DNA of 64,000 nt, from positions 2,797,210-2,861,209 of the forward strand of contig NZ_KB905370.1 of NCBI RefSeq assembly GCF_000378985.1, written 5' to 3'. Made by a program: the position numbers and the translations under genes. This DNA comes from Ensifer sp. BR816 (GTDB lineage Bacteria > Pseudomonadota > Alphaproteobacteria > Rhizobiales > Rhizobiaceae). This document shows positions 16,407 to 24,313 of the stretch, piece by piece (position 1 is the first letter of the stretch; every line of letters starts with the position of its first letter). Below the pieces are notes generated by a model. That model had not been told where the DNA came from. It saw only the letters and a program-made list of their open reading frames with translations, and made no database searches.

Positions 16407-17999
16407 ATGTATCGGCGGAGCGAGCCCTTAGAGCAAGGATTGCGCCTGGAGACGCGCTACCCGCGGCGCGGCGCCGGCGGCTCGCTGCTGGACCTCGTTC
16501 CGGCGATGCACGAGGAAACGGCGCCTCTGCCGCAACAGCAGGAGATTCCCGCCCGCAACCAGCCGGATCCTCCCCCACCGGTGCTGGTCGCTCAGCCCAA
16601 TCCCCCGATCGTCGGCGCGTATTTTCCTGACCTTCACAGGCTCGGCAGTGTCGGCATAGACGACATCATTCTCTGGCTGCGCGATGGCATAAGGTGGATC
16701 GCCCTGGCGTTCATGCTTTGCATCGCCGGCGCGTTCGCCTATGCGGTCACGGCGACGCCGCGCTACACCGTCTATACGGATCTTGTCGTGGACCCGTCCA
16801 ATCTCAATGTCGTCAGCGACGACGTCTTTATCAGCAACCCGCAGCGCGACGCGCAGTTGCTGGAGGTCGAAAGCAAGCTCAGAATCCTGACGTCGCGAAA
16901 CGTCTTGAAGCGCGTCATCGACAGGTTACAGCTCACGGACGATCCGGAATTCGTCAAAGCGTCGCCGCTTGCATCGTTGATGGCGTTGTTTTCAGCAGGA
17001 GACAGCAAGGCCGACAAGGAATTGGCGGCCATTCGCGCGCTCTCGGAAAGGGTCGAGGCGCGTCGCGAGGAGCGCTCCTTCGTCGTCGTTCTCGAAGTCT
17101 GGAGCGAGCAACCGGAAAAGGCCGTCGCCCTCTCCGATGCGATCGTCGAGGCTTTCGAGGCGGAGCTTTTCCAATCGGCGGCTGAAAGTGCCGGCCGTGT
17201 GGCACAGAACCTCAATGCCCGCCTCGACGAACTGCGCCGGAACGTCACCGAGGCCGAAGGGAAGGTGGAGGATTTCCGGCGCGAGAACGGCTTGCTGTCC
17301 GCCAATGGCGAACTCGTCAGCAATCAGCTCTCGAGCGAACTCAATACCCAGGTCCTCGACGCCCAGCAGCGCTTCATCCAGGCCGAGACGCGCTACAAGC
17401 AGATGAGTGCGGCGATCGCTGAGGGACAGACGACCAGCGCCTCGGTCTTCGAGTCCGTCGACATGACGAACCTCCGCCAGCAGTATAACGCCCTGCAGCA
17501 GCAGATAGGCGCGATGCAGCTCACCTATGGCGAAAGACATCCGCGTCTTGCCGCGGCGCGCTCCGAGCGCGCAACGCTGGAGACCGCAATAAACCAGGAA
17601 GCACGCCGCATAGCCGAGCGCGCCAGGGCGGATTTTGATCGGGAGCGTTCGGCGCTCGGCGCATTGAAGGCCAAGGCCGACGACGAGCAGTCGAATGTCT
17701 TCACCGACAACCAGGCGCAGGTCCACCTGCGCGACCTCGAACGCGACGCGCGCACCAAGGCGACGATCTACGAAACGCATCTGGCACGCGCCCAGCAGAT
17801 CACCGAGCGCCAGCAGATCGATACGACCAATATCCGCGTCATTTCGCGCGCTCTGCCGCCAAATTCGCGCAGCTGGCCGCCCCGGACTTCCATCCTGCTT
17901 GTCGCAGGCGCCGCGCTCGGCCTCGCCGCAGGTATCGGGATCGCGCTGGCGCTTGGCCTGTGGGGCTATGTTCGCGGTCAGCGGCCTGTCGCCGGATAG
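16407..17999 (+). CDS. Polysaccharide chain-length determinant (Wzz/GNVR), no kinase domain
   Basis: 530 residues from ATG 16407, which follows GGGGAAAG; the frame extends 20 codons upstream without a ribosome site. A hydrophilic Pro/Gln-rich N-terminus (about residues 1-85) precedes TM1 (WIALAFMLCIAGAFAYAV). A long periplasmic coiled coil follows, with the GNVR-type segment QLTYGERHPRLAAARSE and then LPPNSRSWPPRTSILLVAGA leading into TM2 near the end. There is no Walker A tyrosine kinase domain after TM2, so it is a PCP-2b/Wzz-like co-polymerase without the ExoP-type BY-kinase. It should set chain length with the polymerase gene 15 nt downstream. Confidence 0.88.
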   Translation: MYRRSEPLEQGLRLETRYPRRGAGGSLLDLVPAMHEETAPLPQQQEIPARNQPDPPPPVLVAQPNPPIVGAYFPDLHRLGSVGIDDIILWLRDGIRWIALAFMLCIAGAFAYAVTATPRYTVYTDLVVDPSNLNVVSDDVFISNPQRDAQLLEVESKLRILTSRNVLKRVIDRLQLTDDPEFVKASPLASLMALFSAGDSKADKELAAIRALSERVEARREERSFVVVLEVWSEQPEKAVALSDAIVEAFEAELFQSAAESAGRVAQNLNARLDELRRNVTEAEGKVEDFRRENGLLSANGELVSNQLSSELNTQVLDAQQRFIQAETRYKQMSAAIAEGQTTSASVFESVDMTNLRQQYNALQQQIGAMQLTYGERHPRLAAARSERATLETAINQEARRIAERARADFDRERSALGALKAKADDEQSNVFTDNQAQVHLRDLERDARTKATIYETHLARAQQITERQQIDTTNIRVISRALPPNSRSWPPRTSILLVAGAALGLAAGIGIALALGLWGYVRGQRPVAG

Positions 18000-18014
18000 G
18001 GAGCGACGCCGGCA

Positions 18015-19343
18015 ATGACCAGCGCTCCCTACACGACCAGTGCGTCAGACGTCTTGAGGATGCGCGTCGGCGCCTTCCTCTTCATGGCGATGTTCCTTTT
18101 CCTATGGGTGTCGATCACCCCCTATGTCGACCTGACGGGCGAGGCGATCCTCGATCCTTCCGCCGGCAACTCGAACCGCCTGAACCAGATTCTGGCGCTG
18201 CTGCTTTCCGCCGGCATTCTCGGCTATGGCCTGCTTCATCCAATGCGGGAGATCATCCTACAGCCGCGCCTGCTGCTCGCCATTCTCTCCTTCTGGTTCC
18301 TCCTCGTCTCGCTGATCTCCGCCCATCCGATGCTCGGCATCAAGGGCGTCGTTCTCTCGACGATCATGACGCTGAATGCCAGTATCTATCTGCTACTTCC
18401 GGCATCGGAGCGCCACTTCGCCAAGTTGCTGGGGATCGGCAGCCTGATCATGCTGGCCTTCGCCTATTACGGCATCCTGTTCAAGCCGACGCTCGCCATC
18501 CATCAGGCGTCCGAATTGCGTGAGCCGATGAACGCCGGACTGTGGCGCGGCCATTTTCCGCACAAGAACAGCGCCGCCTCCGCGATGGTTCTCTCGGCCT
18601 TCTTCGGGCTGTTCGTGGCGAGCGCCTGGTCGCGCATAGCGGGCCTTGCGATCTTCGCGCTTTCGTTCCTCTTTCTCGTCAATACCGGCGGGAAAACCTC
18701 GACCGCAATGCTCCCGGCGATCCTGATCCTCGGCTGGCTTTTCGAAAAAATGCGGCCGCTGCGTGTGCCGATCGTCATCGGCGGTGTCGGCCTGTTCAAT
18801 CTGTTCGCCGTGGGTTCGGCGGTTTTCAGGCCGCTCGGCGAGTTCATCAGCGGCCTTGGCATCGACGCGACATTCACCAACCGCTCCGACATCTGGCGTT
18901 TCGCTTTCTCGGCGCTCGCCGAGCGGCCGCTGACCGGCTACGGCTTCCGGGCGTTCTGGCAGACGGAGGAGCTGGTTTACAGCGGCGGCTCGGTCGAGAC
19001 CTGGGCGGTGGCGGCTGCGAACGGCCACAATTCCTATCTGGACATTGCCCTGACGACCGGCTTCCCGGGGCTACTGCTGACGCTCGTCTGGCTCATCCTG
19101 CTGCCGCTTCGCGACATTTCGCGCATTACACCCGACCGCGAGAAGGCGCCGCTGACGCGGCTCTACGTCCGCATCTGGCTCTACACGATCTTCCACGCCG
19201 GCCTGGAAACCCTCTTCTTCGAGGGCGGGAGCTTTGTCTGGTTCACTTTCGTCTTCGCCCTCTACGGACTGCACCTGCAATCGAGCGCCGTGCTGGCGGA
19301 AGATGCCGTCCCGGAAAAAAGGAAGCGTGTCGCTCATGCGTGA
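18015..19343 (+). CDS. Wzy/O-antigen ligase-family polymerase (ExoQ-like)
   Basis: 442-residue polytopic membrane protein. It has the PF04932-type features HFPHKNSAASAM, a large extracellular loop with FTNRSDIWRFAFSALAERPLTGYG, and NGHNSYLDIALTTGFPGLLL, the layout shared by ExoQ-like polymerases and WaaL ligases. In a Wzx/Wzz context polymerase is the likelier role. It follows the chain-length determinant and overlaps the deacetylase start by 8 nt. Confidence 0.86.
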   Translation: MTSAPYTTSASDVLRMRVGAFLFMAMFLFLWVSITPYVDLTGEAILDPSAGNSNRLNQILALLLSAGILGYGLLHPMREIILQPRLLLAILSFWFLLVSLISAHPMLGIKGVVLSTIMTLNASIYLLLPASERHFAKLLGIGSLIMLAFAYYGILFKPTLAIHQASELREPMNAGLWRGHFPHKNSAASAMVLSAFFGLFVASAWSRIAGLAIFALSFLFLVNTGGKTSTAMLPAILILGWLFEKMRPLRVPIVIGGVGLFNLFAVGSAVFRPLGEFISGLGIDATFTNRSDIWRFAFSALAERPLTGYGFRAFWQTEELVYSGGSVETWAVAAANGHNSYLDIALTTGFPGLLLTLVWLILLPLRDISRITPDREKAPLTRLYVRIWLYTIFHAGLETLFFEGGSFVWFTFVFALYGLHLQSSAVLAEDAVPEKRKRVAHA

Positions 19344-20091
19344 TGTTCAGGAAAAGATCGGCGGGCTCGTCGACCGGCTGGCTAACCGGGCAATCTGGCG
19401 GCTCGCCCGCACGCGGCGGGATACCAAAACGGACATACCGCTCGTCTCCTTCACCTTCGACGACGTACCCGACAGCGCCCTTTACGAGGGAGCGCGGATT
19501 CTCGAGCGATACGATTCACGCGGCACCTTCTATATCGCTGGCGGGCTGGCGGGACGGGTCGAAAACGACCGCACGCTCATCACTCCGGAAGGATGCGCGG
19601 AGCTGCTCGCGCGCGGGCACGAGATCGGCTGCCACACCTTTGCGCATCGCAGAGTTCGGAGCGCCGGCGGTCTCGCTGCCGACCTCGACCGCAATGCGGA
19701 CTACCTGAAGAGCGTCGGAATGGCCTCCCCGGTGAGGAACTTCGCCTTTCCCTATAACGCCGCCTGGCCCCTGGCGCGCTCCGAGCTGCGCAGCCGCTAT
19801 CGGTCCTGCCGCGCCGGCGGCGAGGCCATCAACCGCGGATCCGTGGATCCGCTGATGCTCAAGGCCGTCGAAATCCGCCAGCCGGAGCAGCATGCCAAGA
19901 CGCTGACCCGATGGATCGACGCGCTCGTCAGTGAGCCCGGCTGGCTCATCTTCTTCACGCATGACATTGCGCCGCGGCCGACGCCCTATGGCTGCACGCC
20001 GGAGACTTTCGACCGTCTCGTCCGCCATGCCGTCGAGAAGGGCTGTCGCGTGCTGCCGGTCGACGAGGCGCTCGACGAGTTCAATTGGTAG
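19336..20091 (+). CDS. NodB-like polysaccharide deacetylase
   Basis: 251 residues starting at ATG 19336, inside the end of the polymerase gene. It shows carbohydrate-esterase-4 motifs: VSFTFDDVPDSAL (the DD metal/catalytic pair), HEIGCHTFAHRRV (metal-binding His residues) and, near the C-terminus, IFFTHDIAPRPTPYG. No signal peptide, so it may act on a lipid-linked cytoplasmic intermediate or be anchored by partners. It would remove N- or O-acetyl groups from the glycan. Confidence 0.86.
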   Translation: MRDVQEKIGGLVDRLANRAIWRLARTRRDTKTDIPLVSFTFDDVPDSALYEGARILERYDSRGTFYIAGGLAGRVENDRTLITPEGCAELLARGHEIGCHTFAHRRVRSAGGLAADLDRNADYLKSVGMASPVRNFAFPYNAAWPLARSELRSRYRSCRAGGEAINRGSVDPLMLKAVEIRQPEQHAKTLTRWIDALVSEPGWLIFFTHDIAPRPTPYGCTPETFDRLVRHAVEKGCRVLPVDEALDEFNW

Positions 20092-20100
20092 GGGTCCGCG

Positions 20101-21345
20101 GTGGCTGAGGTCAAGAATGCCGGGAAGCGCCTGCTGGCGATCAACAACTACTTCTATCGCCGCGGCGGCGCAGAGGCGGTGTTCTTCGATCATATGGCGA
20201 TGTTAGGCGAAATCGGCTGGGACGTCGTACCCTTCGCCATGCGCCACGATCTGAACGAGCATTCGCCCTGGTCGGACTATTTCGTCTCCGAGATCGAATA
20301 CGGCCGAAAGACAGGCCTGCTGCGCAAGGCGGTTCAAGCGGCGAGCGTCATCTATTCGCTCGAAGCCCAGCGCAATATCCGCCGGCTGATCGACCAGAGC
20401 CGCCCCTCGATCGCCCATGCCCACAATGTCTACCACCATTTGTCGCCGGCGATCTTCTCCACCCTGAAATCCGCCGGGATCCCGGTGGTCATGACGGTTC
20501 ACGACCTCAAGCTCGCCTGTCCCTCCTACAAGATGCTCCGCGACGGCAGCGTCTGTGAAGATTGTCGTGGCGGGAAAATCTACAACGTTCTGCGCCATCG
20601 CTGCATCAAGGGCTCAGTCCCCTTGAGCGCCGTTGTGCTGGCGGAAACGATGCTGCACCGTCTGCTCGGCCTTTATCGCGACAAGGTCGATAGGCTCGTC
20701 GTGCCGAGCCGCTTCTACCTGGAAAAGCTCGCCGAATGGGGCTGGCCGCGCGAACAGATGGTCCACATAGCCAATTTCGTCGATGTTTCCACTTTTCGCA
20801 CCGACTGGCAGGAGGGCGACTACTTTGTCTTCGCCGGCCGCCTGGCGCCGGAAAAGGGGCTGGCGACGCTGATCCGGGCGATCGCGCTTTCGGGAGAGCG
20901 GCTGATCGTTGCCGGGACCGGCCCGGAAGAGGCGAGCCTTCGCCGATTGGCGGCCGAATTGGGCGCCGACGCCACCTTTGCCGGTTATCTTTCCGGCGAG
21001 AAGCTGCATCGCGTCATCGGAGAATCCCGCGCCCTCGTGCTTCCGTCGGAATGGTACGAGAATGCGCCGATCAGCGTTCTCGAAACCTATGCGCTGCAGC
21101 GGCCGGTCATCGGTGCAGCAATCGGCGGCATTCCGGAGATGGTGAGGGAAGGCGAAACCGGGCTGCTTGCTGCCGCCGGCAGGCCGGAGGACCTTGCAAG
21201 GGCGCTCAGCGAAATGGCGGCGCTTTCGCCTCACGCGCGAAGACGCATGGGCGCAGAGGGCCGATCCTGGATATCCGGAGAGTTTTCAGCCGCGGCCTAT
21301 CGGGCAAGAACCCTCGACCTCTACGCGTCGCTCGGCGCCGCTTAG
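20101..21345 (+). CDS. Glycosyltransferase family 4 (first)
   Basis: 414 residues with a GTG start at 20101. The GT-B acceptor-side segment LLAINNYFYRRGGAEAVFFDH is followed by AHAHNVYHHLSP, a CxxC pair in SVCEDCRGGKIYNVLRHRC that recurs in this GT4 subgroup, and the donor-site region FAGRLAPEKGLATLI with a later PSEWYENAPISVLETYA (the EX7E motif). It transfers a sugar from an NDP donor to a growing lipid-linked unit. It is 9 nt after the deacetylase gene and 127 nt ahead of the next glycosyltransferase. Confidence 0.9.
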   Translation: MAEVKNAGKRLLAINNYFYRRGGAEAVFFDHMAMLGEIGWDVVPFAMRHDLNEHSPWSDYFVSEIEYGRKTGLLRKAVQAASVIYSLEAQRNIRRLIDQSRPSIAHAHNVYHHLSPAIFSTLKSAGIPVVMTVHDLKLACPSYKMLRDGSVCEDCRGGKIYNVLRHRCIKGSVPLSAVVLAETMLHRLLGLYRDKVDRLVVPSRFYLEKLAEWGWPREQMVHIANFVDVSTFRTDWQEGDYFVFAGRLAPEKGLATLIRAIALSGERLIVAGTGPEEASLRRLAAELGADATFAGYLSGEKLHRVIGESRALVLPSEWYENAPISVLETYALQRPVIGAAIGGIPEMVREGETGLLAAAGRPEDLARALSEMAALSPHARRRMGAEGRSWISGEFSAAAYRARTLDLYASLGAA

Positions 21346-21472
21346 GCTGGAGCAAGGCCCGGAACGACCGATTTCCGGCCAGTCTCGTAAAACTTTAGCG
21401 GTCTTCTTACGCCCGGCGAAAGTGTTCTGCCCGTAAAAGCTGTCGAAAGGGAACTTCCGGGGCAAAACAACC

Positions 21473-22819
21473 ATGAGCAGTCAGACGGCAGTCTCGCGGG
21501 ATCACGCTCCGCAGCAGACGAGGGGTTCGGCGACGTCGGTCAACCCCGCTCGTGGCGGGGAGGGGCGGTTTCCGGAAAAGCTGCTCTCCGTCGACGCGCC
21601 GGCCCTTGCGGCGGCCGCGCTGCTCGCGGGGGCATCCTCCGGCCTCGGCCCGGCACTGTCGGCAGAAGAGTTCGACGGCTTTCATCAGTCCATCGAGAAG
21701 ACGGCCGCCCGTCCGCGCGTGATGATGCTCGGCCTGCGCGGGATACCCGACGTGCAGGGCGGCGTGGAAAAGCATGTCGAGATGCTCTCCGCCAGGCTGG
21801 TGGCCCACGGCTGGAGCGTCGACGTCATCGGGCGGCGACGCTATCTTTCGCAATCCTCTTCCTATTCTTGGGGCGGGATTCGCGTTTTTCCGCTCTGGGC
21901 GCCGCGGCTGATGGCGCTGGAAGCCATCGTCCACACCTTCGTCGGCGTCTGTTTTGCTGCGCTCCGCCGTCCGGATATCCTGCATATTCATGCGGTCGGT
22001 CCCGCATTGCTGGTTCCACTGGCGCGGATCTTGCGCATGAGGGTCGTGGTCACCCATCACGGCTATGACTACGACCGGCAGAAATGGAGCACTTTCGCCA
22101 AGCTCATGCTGAAGCTCGGCGAACGCCTGGGAATGAGGCTTGCGAATGGGCGCATCGCGATCTCGAAGGAAATCGTCGAGACGATGGGTGAGCGTTACAA
22201 GGTGCCGGTGGCTTTCGTCCCGAACGGCGTCGCCGTTTCGCAAGGGCAGGGCGGAACGGGCATTCTCGACGAATTCGGCTTGACGCGGCACCGCTATATT
22301 CTTCTTGCGGCGCGCCTCGTCCCGGAAAAGCGCCAGACCGATCTCATCCAGGCTTTCGCAAGGCTCGGCGATACCGGCGTCAAACTCGTCCTGGCGGGGA
22401 GCGCCGAGTTCGAAACGCCCTACGCTGATGAGGTTAGGGCGACGGCCGCCGGCGTGCCCGACGTCGTCCTGACGGGCTTCCAGTCCGGTGACCGGCTGGC
22501 GGAGCTCTTCGCCAATGCGGCTCTCTTTGTCCTGCCCTCCAGCCACGAAGGGATGCCGATCGCGCTTCTGGAGGCCCTGGCTCATGGCTTGCCGGTCCTC
22601 GCAAGCGACATCGTCGCCAATCGCGAGCTCGGCCTGTCCACCGACGACTATTTCCCGCTTGGCGATATCGACGCCCTTGCCATCGCGATCGCCAGGAAGA
22701 TCGAGAACCCGCCGACGGACGACCAGGTCCGTTCACAGATGGCCCATGTGGCATCGACCCACAGCTGGGCAAGCGTCGCGCAAAAGACCCTTGCGGTCTA
22801 TCGAACGCTTACCAGATGA
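21473..22819 (+). CDS. Glycosyltransferase family 4 (second)
   Basis: 448 residues. An unusual N-terminal extension of about 80 residues (rich in Ala, Ser and Pro) precedes the GT4 core, which starts VMMLGLRGIPDVQGGVEKHV. The core continues with the donor-site LLAARLVPEKRQTDLIQAF and PSSHEGMPIALLEALAHGLP (EX7E). The extension has no recognisable domain. The stop overlaps the VanZ-like gene start (ATGA). Confidence 0.89.
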   Translation: MSSQTAVSRDHAPQQTRGSATSVNPARGGEGRFPEKLLSVDAPALAAAALLAGASSGLGPALSAEEFDGFHQSIEKTAARPRVMMLGLRGIPDVQGGVEKHVEMLSARLVAHGWSVDVIGRRRYLSQSSSYSWGGIRVFPLWAPRLMALEAIVHTFVGVCFAALRRPDILHIHAVGPALLVPLARILRMRVVVTHHGYDYDRQKWSTFAKLMLKLGERLGMRLANGRIAISKEIVETMGERYKVPVAFVPNGVAVSQGQGGTGILDEFGLTRHRYILLAARLVPEKRQTDLIQAFARLGDTGVKLVLAGSAEFETPYADEVRATAAGVPDVVLTGFQSGDRLAELFANAALFVLPSSHEGMPIALLEALAHGLPVLASDIVANRELGLSTDDYFPLGDIDALAIAIARKIENPPTDDQVRSQMAHVASTHSWASVAQKTLAVYRTLTR

Positions 22820-23253
22820 CCCCGCCGCATTGCGCCGATCGGGCCAACGGAAAGTGGAAGCGGGCCATGAAATTCAGGCGTGCGGCTGCAGTATTCGGAT
22901 GGCTGCTGTTGGCATTGATCGCCTATTCGACGCTGTCGCCGATCGGCATGCGCCCGCATATCGGGACTTTGGTTCACGTCGAGCGGTTCGGCGCCTACGG
23001 GCTGATGGGCTTGCTGCTCGCGACTGCCTATCCGCAGCGGGTCCGTCTTGTTCTTGGCATGGTGCTTGGAGCGGCGGTCGGTTTCGAACTGCTGCAGGTG
23101 CTCCTGGCCGATCGTCATGCGCGGGTGGAGGATCTTGCGGTCAAGGTGGCGGGTGCCGCATGCGGCGTCGGCGCAGCCTTGTCCGCCGGGCGCCACTGGC
23201 ACCGTTTCCCGTGGCTGGCGCGCATAAACCAAAACTCAAATCATCGCGGCTAA
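22816..23253 (+). CDS. VanZ-like small membrane protein
   Basis: 145 residues with about four predicted membrane segments (for example AAVFGWLLLALIAYSTLSP). The VanZ-like pattern is HVERFGAYGLMGLLLA and FELLQVLLADRHARVEDLAVKVAGAACGV. Members occur in many EPS and exosortase loci, with unclear function. Coupled by ATGA to the preceding glycosyltransferase gene. An alternative start (MKFRRAA) lies 17 codons in, nearer the first membrane segment. Confidence 0.8.
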   Translation: MTPPHCADRANGKWKRAMKFRRAAAVFGWLLLALIAYSTLSPIGMRPHIGTLVHVERFGAYGLMGLLLATAYPQRVRLVLGMVLGAAVGFELLQVLLADRHARVEDLAVKVAGAACGVGAALSAGRHWHRFPWLARINQNSNHRG

Positions 23254-23312
23254 AACAATCCGGCGACATAGGCAGCGGGCCGGAATACGGCGCGACCTTC
23301 CTGGAGGGCTCC

Positions 23313-24311
23313 TTGGCAATATCGGTCATAATCAAGACCTTGAATGAAGAAAAGCGCATTGCCGCGACGATCGAGAGCGCATTGGCGGCACTTCAGGGCC
23401 ACGGCGGCGAAGTCATTGTTGCCGACAGCGGATCGTCCGACGCCACGGTCGAGATCGCCTCGCGATATCCGACCGTCATTGCGCAGATCACGCCGCCGGC
23501 GCGTCCAAGTTGCGGCATCGGCCCGCAGCTCGGCTTTCAACATTCGCGTCACGACTATATCTGCCTCATCGATGGCGACATGCTGCTGGATGCGGGCTTT
23601 CTCGACGAGGCCGTCCGCTTCCTCGAAGACCACCCGGCGATCGCGGGCGTGACCGGTCACGTCGAGGAGATGCACGTCTCGAACCTGGAATTTGCGCGGC
23701 GCGTCAAACGCAACGCTCCTGAAAACCGGACGGGGCCGATCGACCGGATGAATGGCGGCGGGCTCTACCGGCGCAGCGCCATCGAGGATGTCGGTTACTT
23801 GTCGGACCGAAACCTGCACGGCTACGAGGAATTTGACCTCGGTATCCGCCTGAGAAGCGCTGGCTGGGGCCTTCACCGCCTCGATCGACGGTTCGTCCAG
23901 CACTTCGGCCACACGGTCAATTCCTACCGGCTGCTCGTGCGTCGCTGGAAGAGCAAGTATCTCTACGGTATCGGCGAGCTCCTACGCGCCTCGCTCGGCA
24001 AACCCTATTTCCTCCAGCTTCTGCGCGAACTGCCGGAACTCAGGCTTTGGGGGCTTGTGTATCTCTGGTGGCTGTTCTGCCTTGCACTGATCGTCTTCCT
24101 GCCGAACAAGCTCGTGGCGACCGGCATCGTGCTCGCCATGACCGCCGGTGTCGTTGCCCTGGCGAGCGTCAAGAAACGCAGCCTCGGCATGGGGCTTTAC
24201 ACGGTCGTCGCCTGGTTCTTCCATGCGGCGGCGCTGCCCGTCGGAATGCTCAGAAGCCGCCGGCAACCGGGCGAGCCGATCGAGAGCAGAATCCTCGGGA
24301 AACCGGCGTGA
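23313..24311 (+). CDS. Glycosyltransferase family 2, membrane-associated
   Basis: 332 residues from a TTG start at 23313 preceded by GGAGGG at a good distance. The frame is open far upstream, but that part is a shadow of the previous genes and only the TTG start gives the usual GT-A beginning AISVIIKTLNEEKRIAATI. The sequence VADSGSSDATVEIA and the DXD-like LIDGDMLLDAG support GT2. MNGGGLYRRSAIEDVGYL and LHGYEEFDLGIRLRSAGW are typical acceptor-side motifs. Two or three hydrophobic helices occupy the last 100 residues. The stop overlaps the next gene's possible GTG start. Confidence 0.87.
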   Translation: MAISVIIKTLNEEKRIAATIESALAALQGHGGEVIVADSGSSDATVEIASRYPTVIAQITPPARPSCGIGPQLGFQHSRHDYICLIDGDMLLDAGFLDEAVRFLEDHPAIAGVTGHVEEMHVSNLEFARRVKRNAPENRTGPIDRMNGGGLYRRSAIEDVGYLSDRNLHGYEEFDLGIRLRSAGWGLHRLDRRFVQHFGHTVNSYRLLVRRWKSKYLYGIGELLRASLGKPYFLQLLRELPELRLWGLVYLWWLFCLALIVFLPNKLVATGIVLAMTAGVVALASVKKRSLGMGLYTVVAWFFHAAALPVGMLRSRRQPGEPIESRILGKPA

Positions 24312-24313
24312 CG

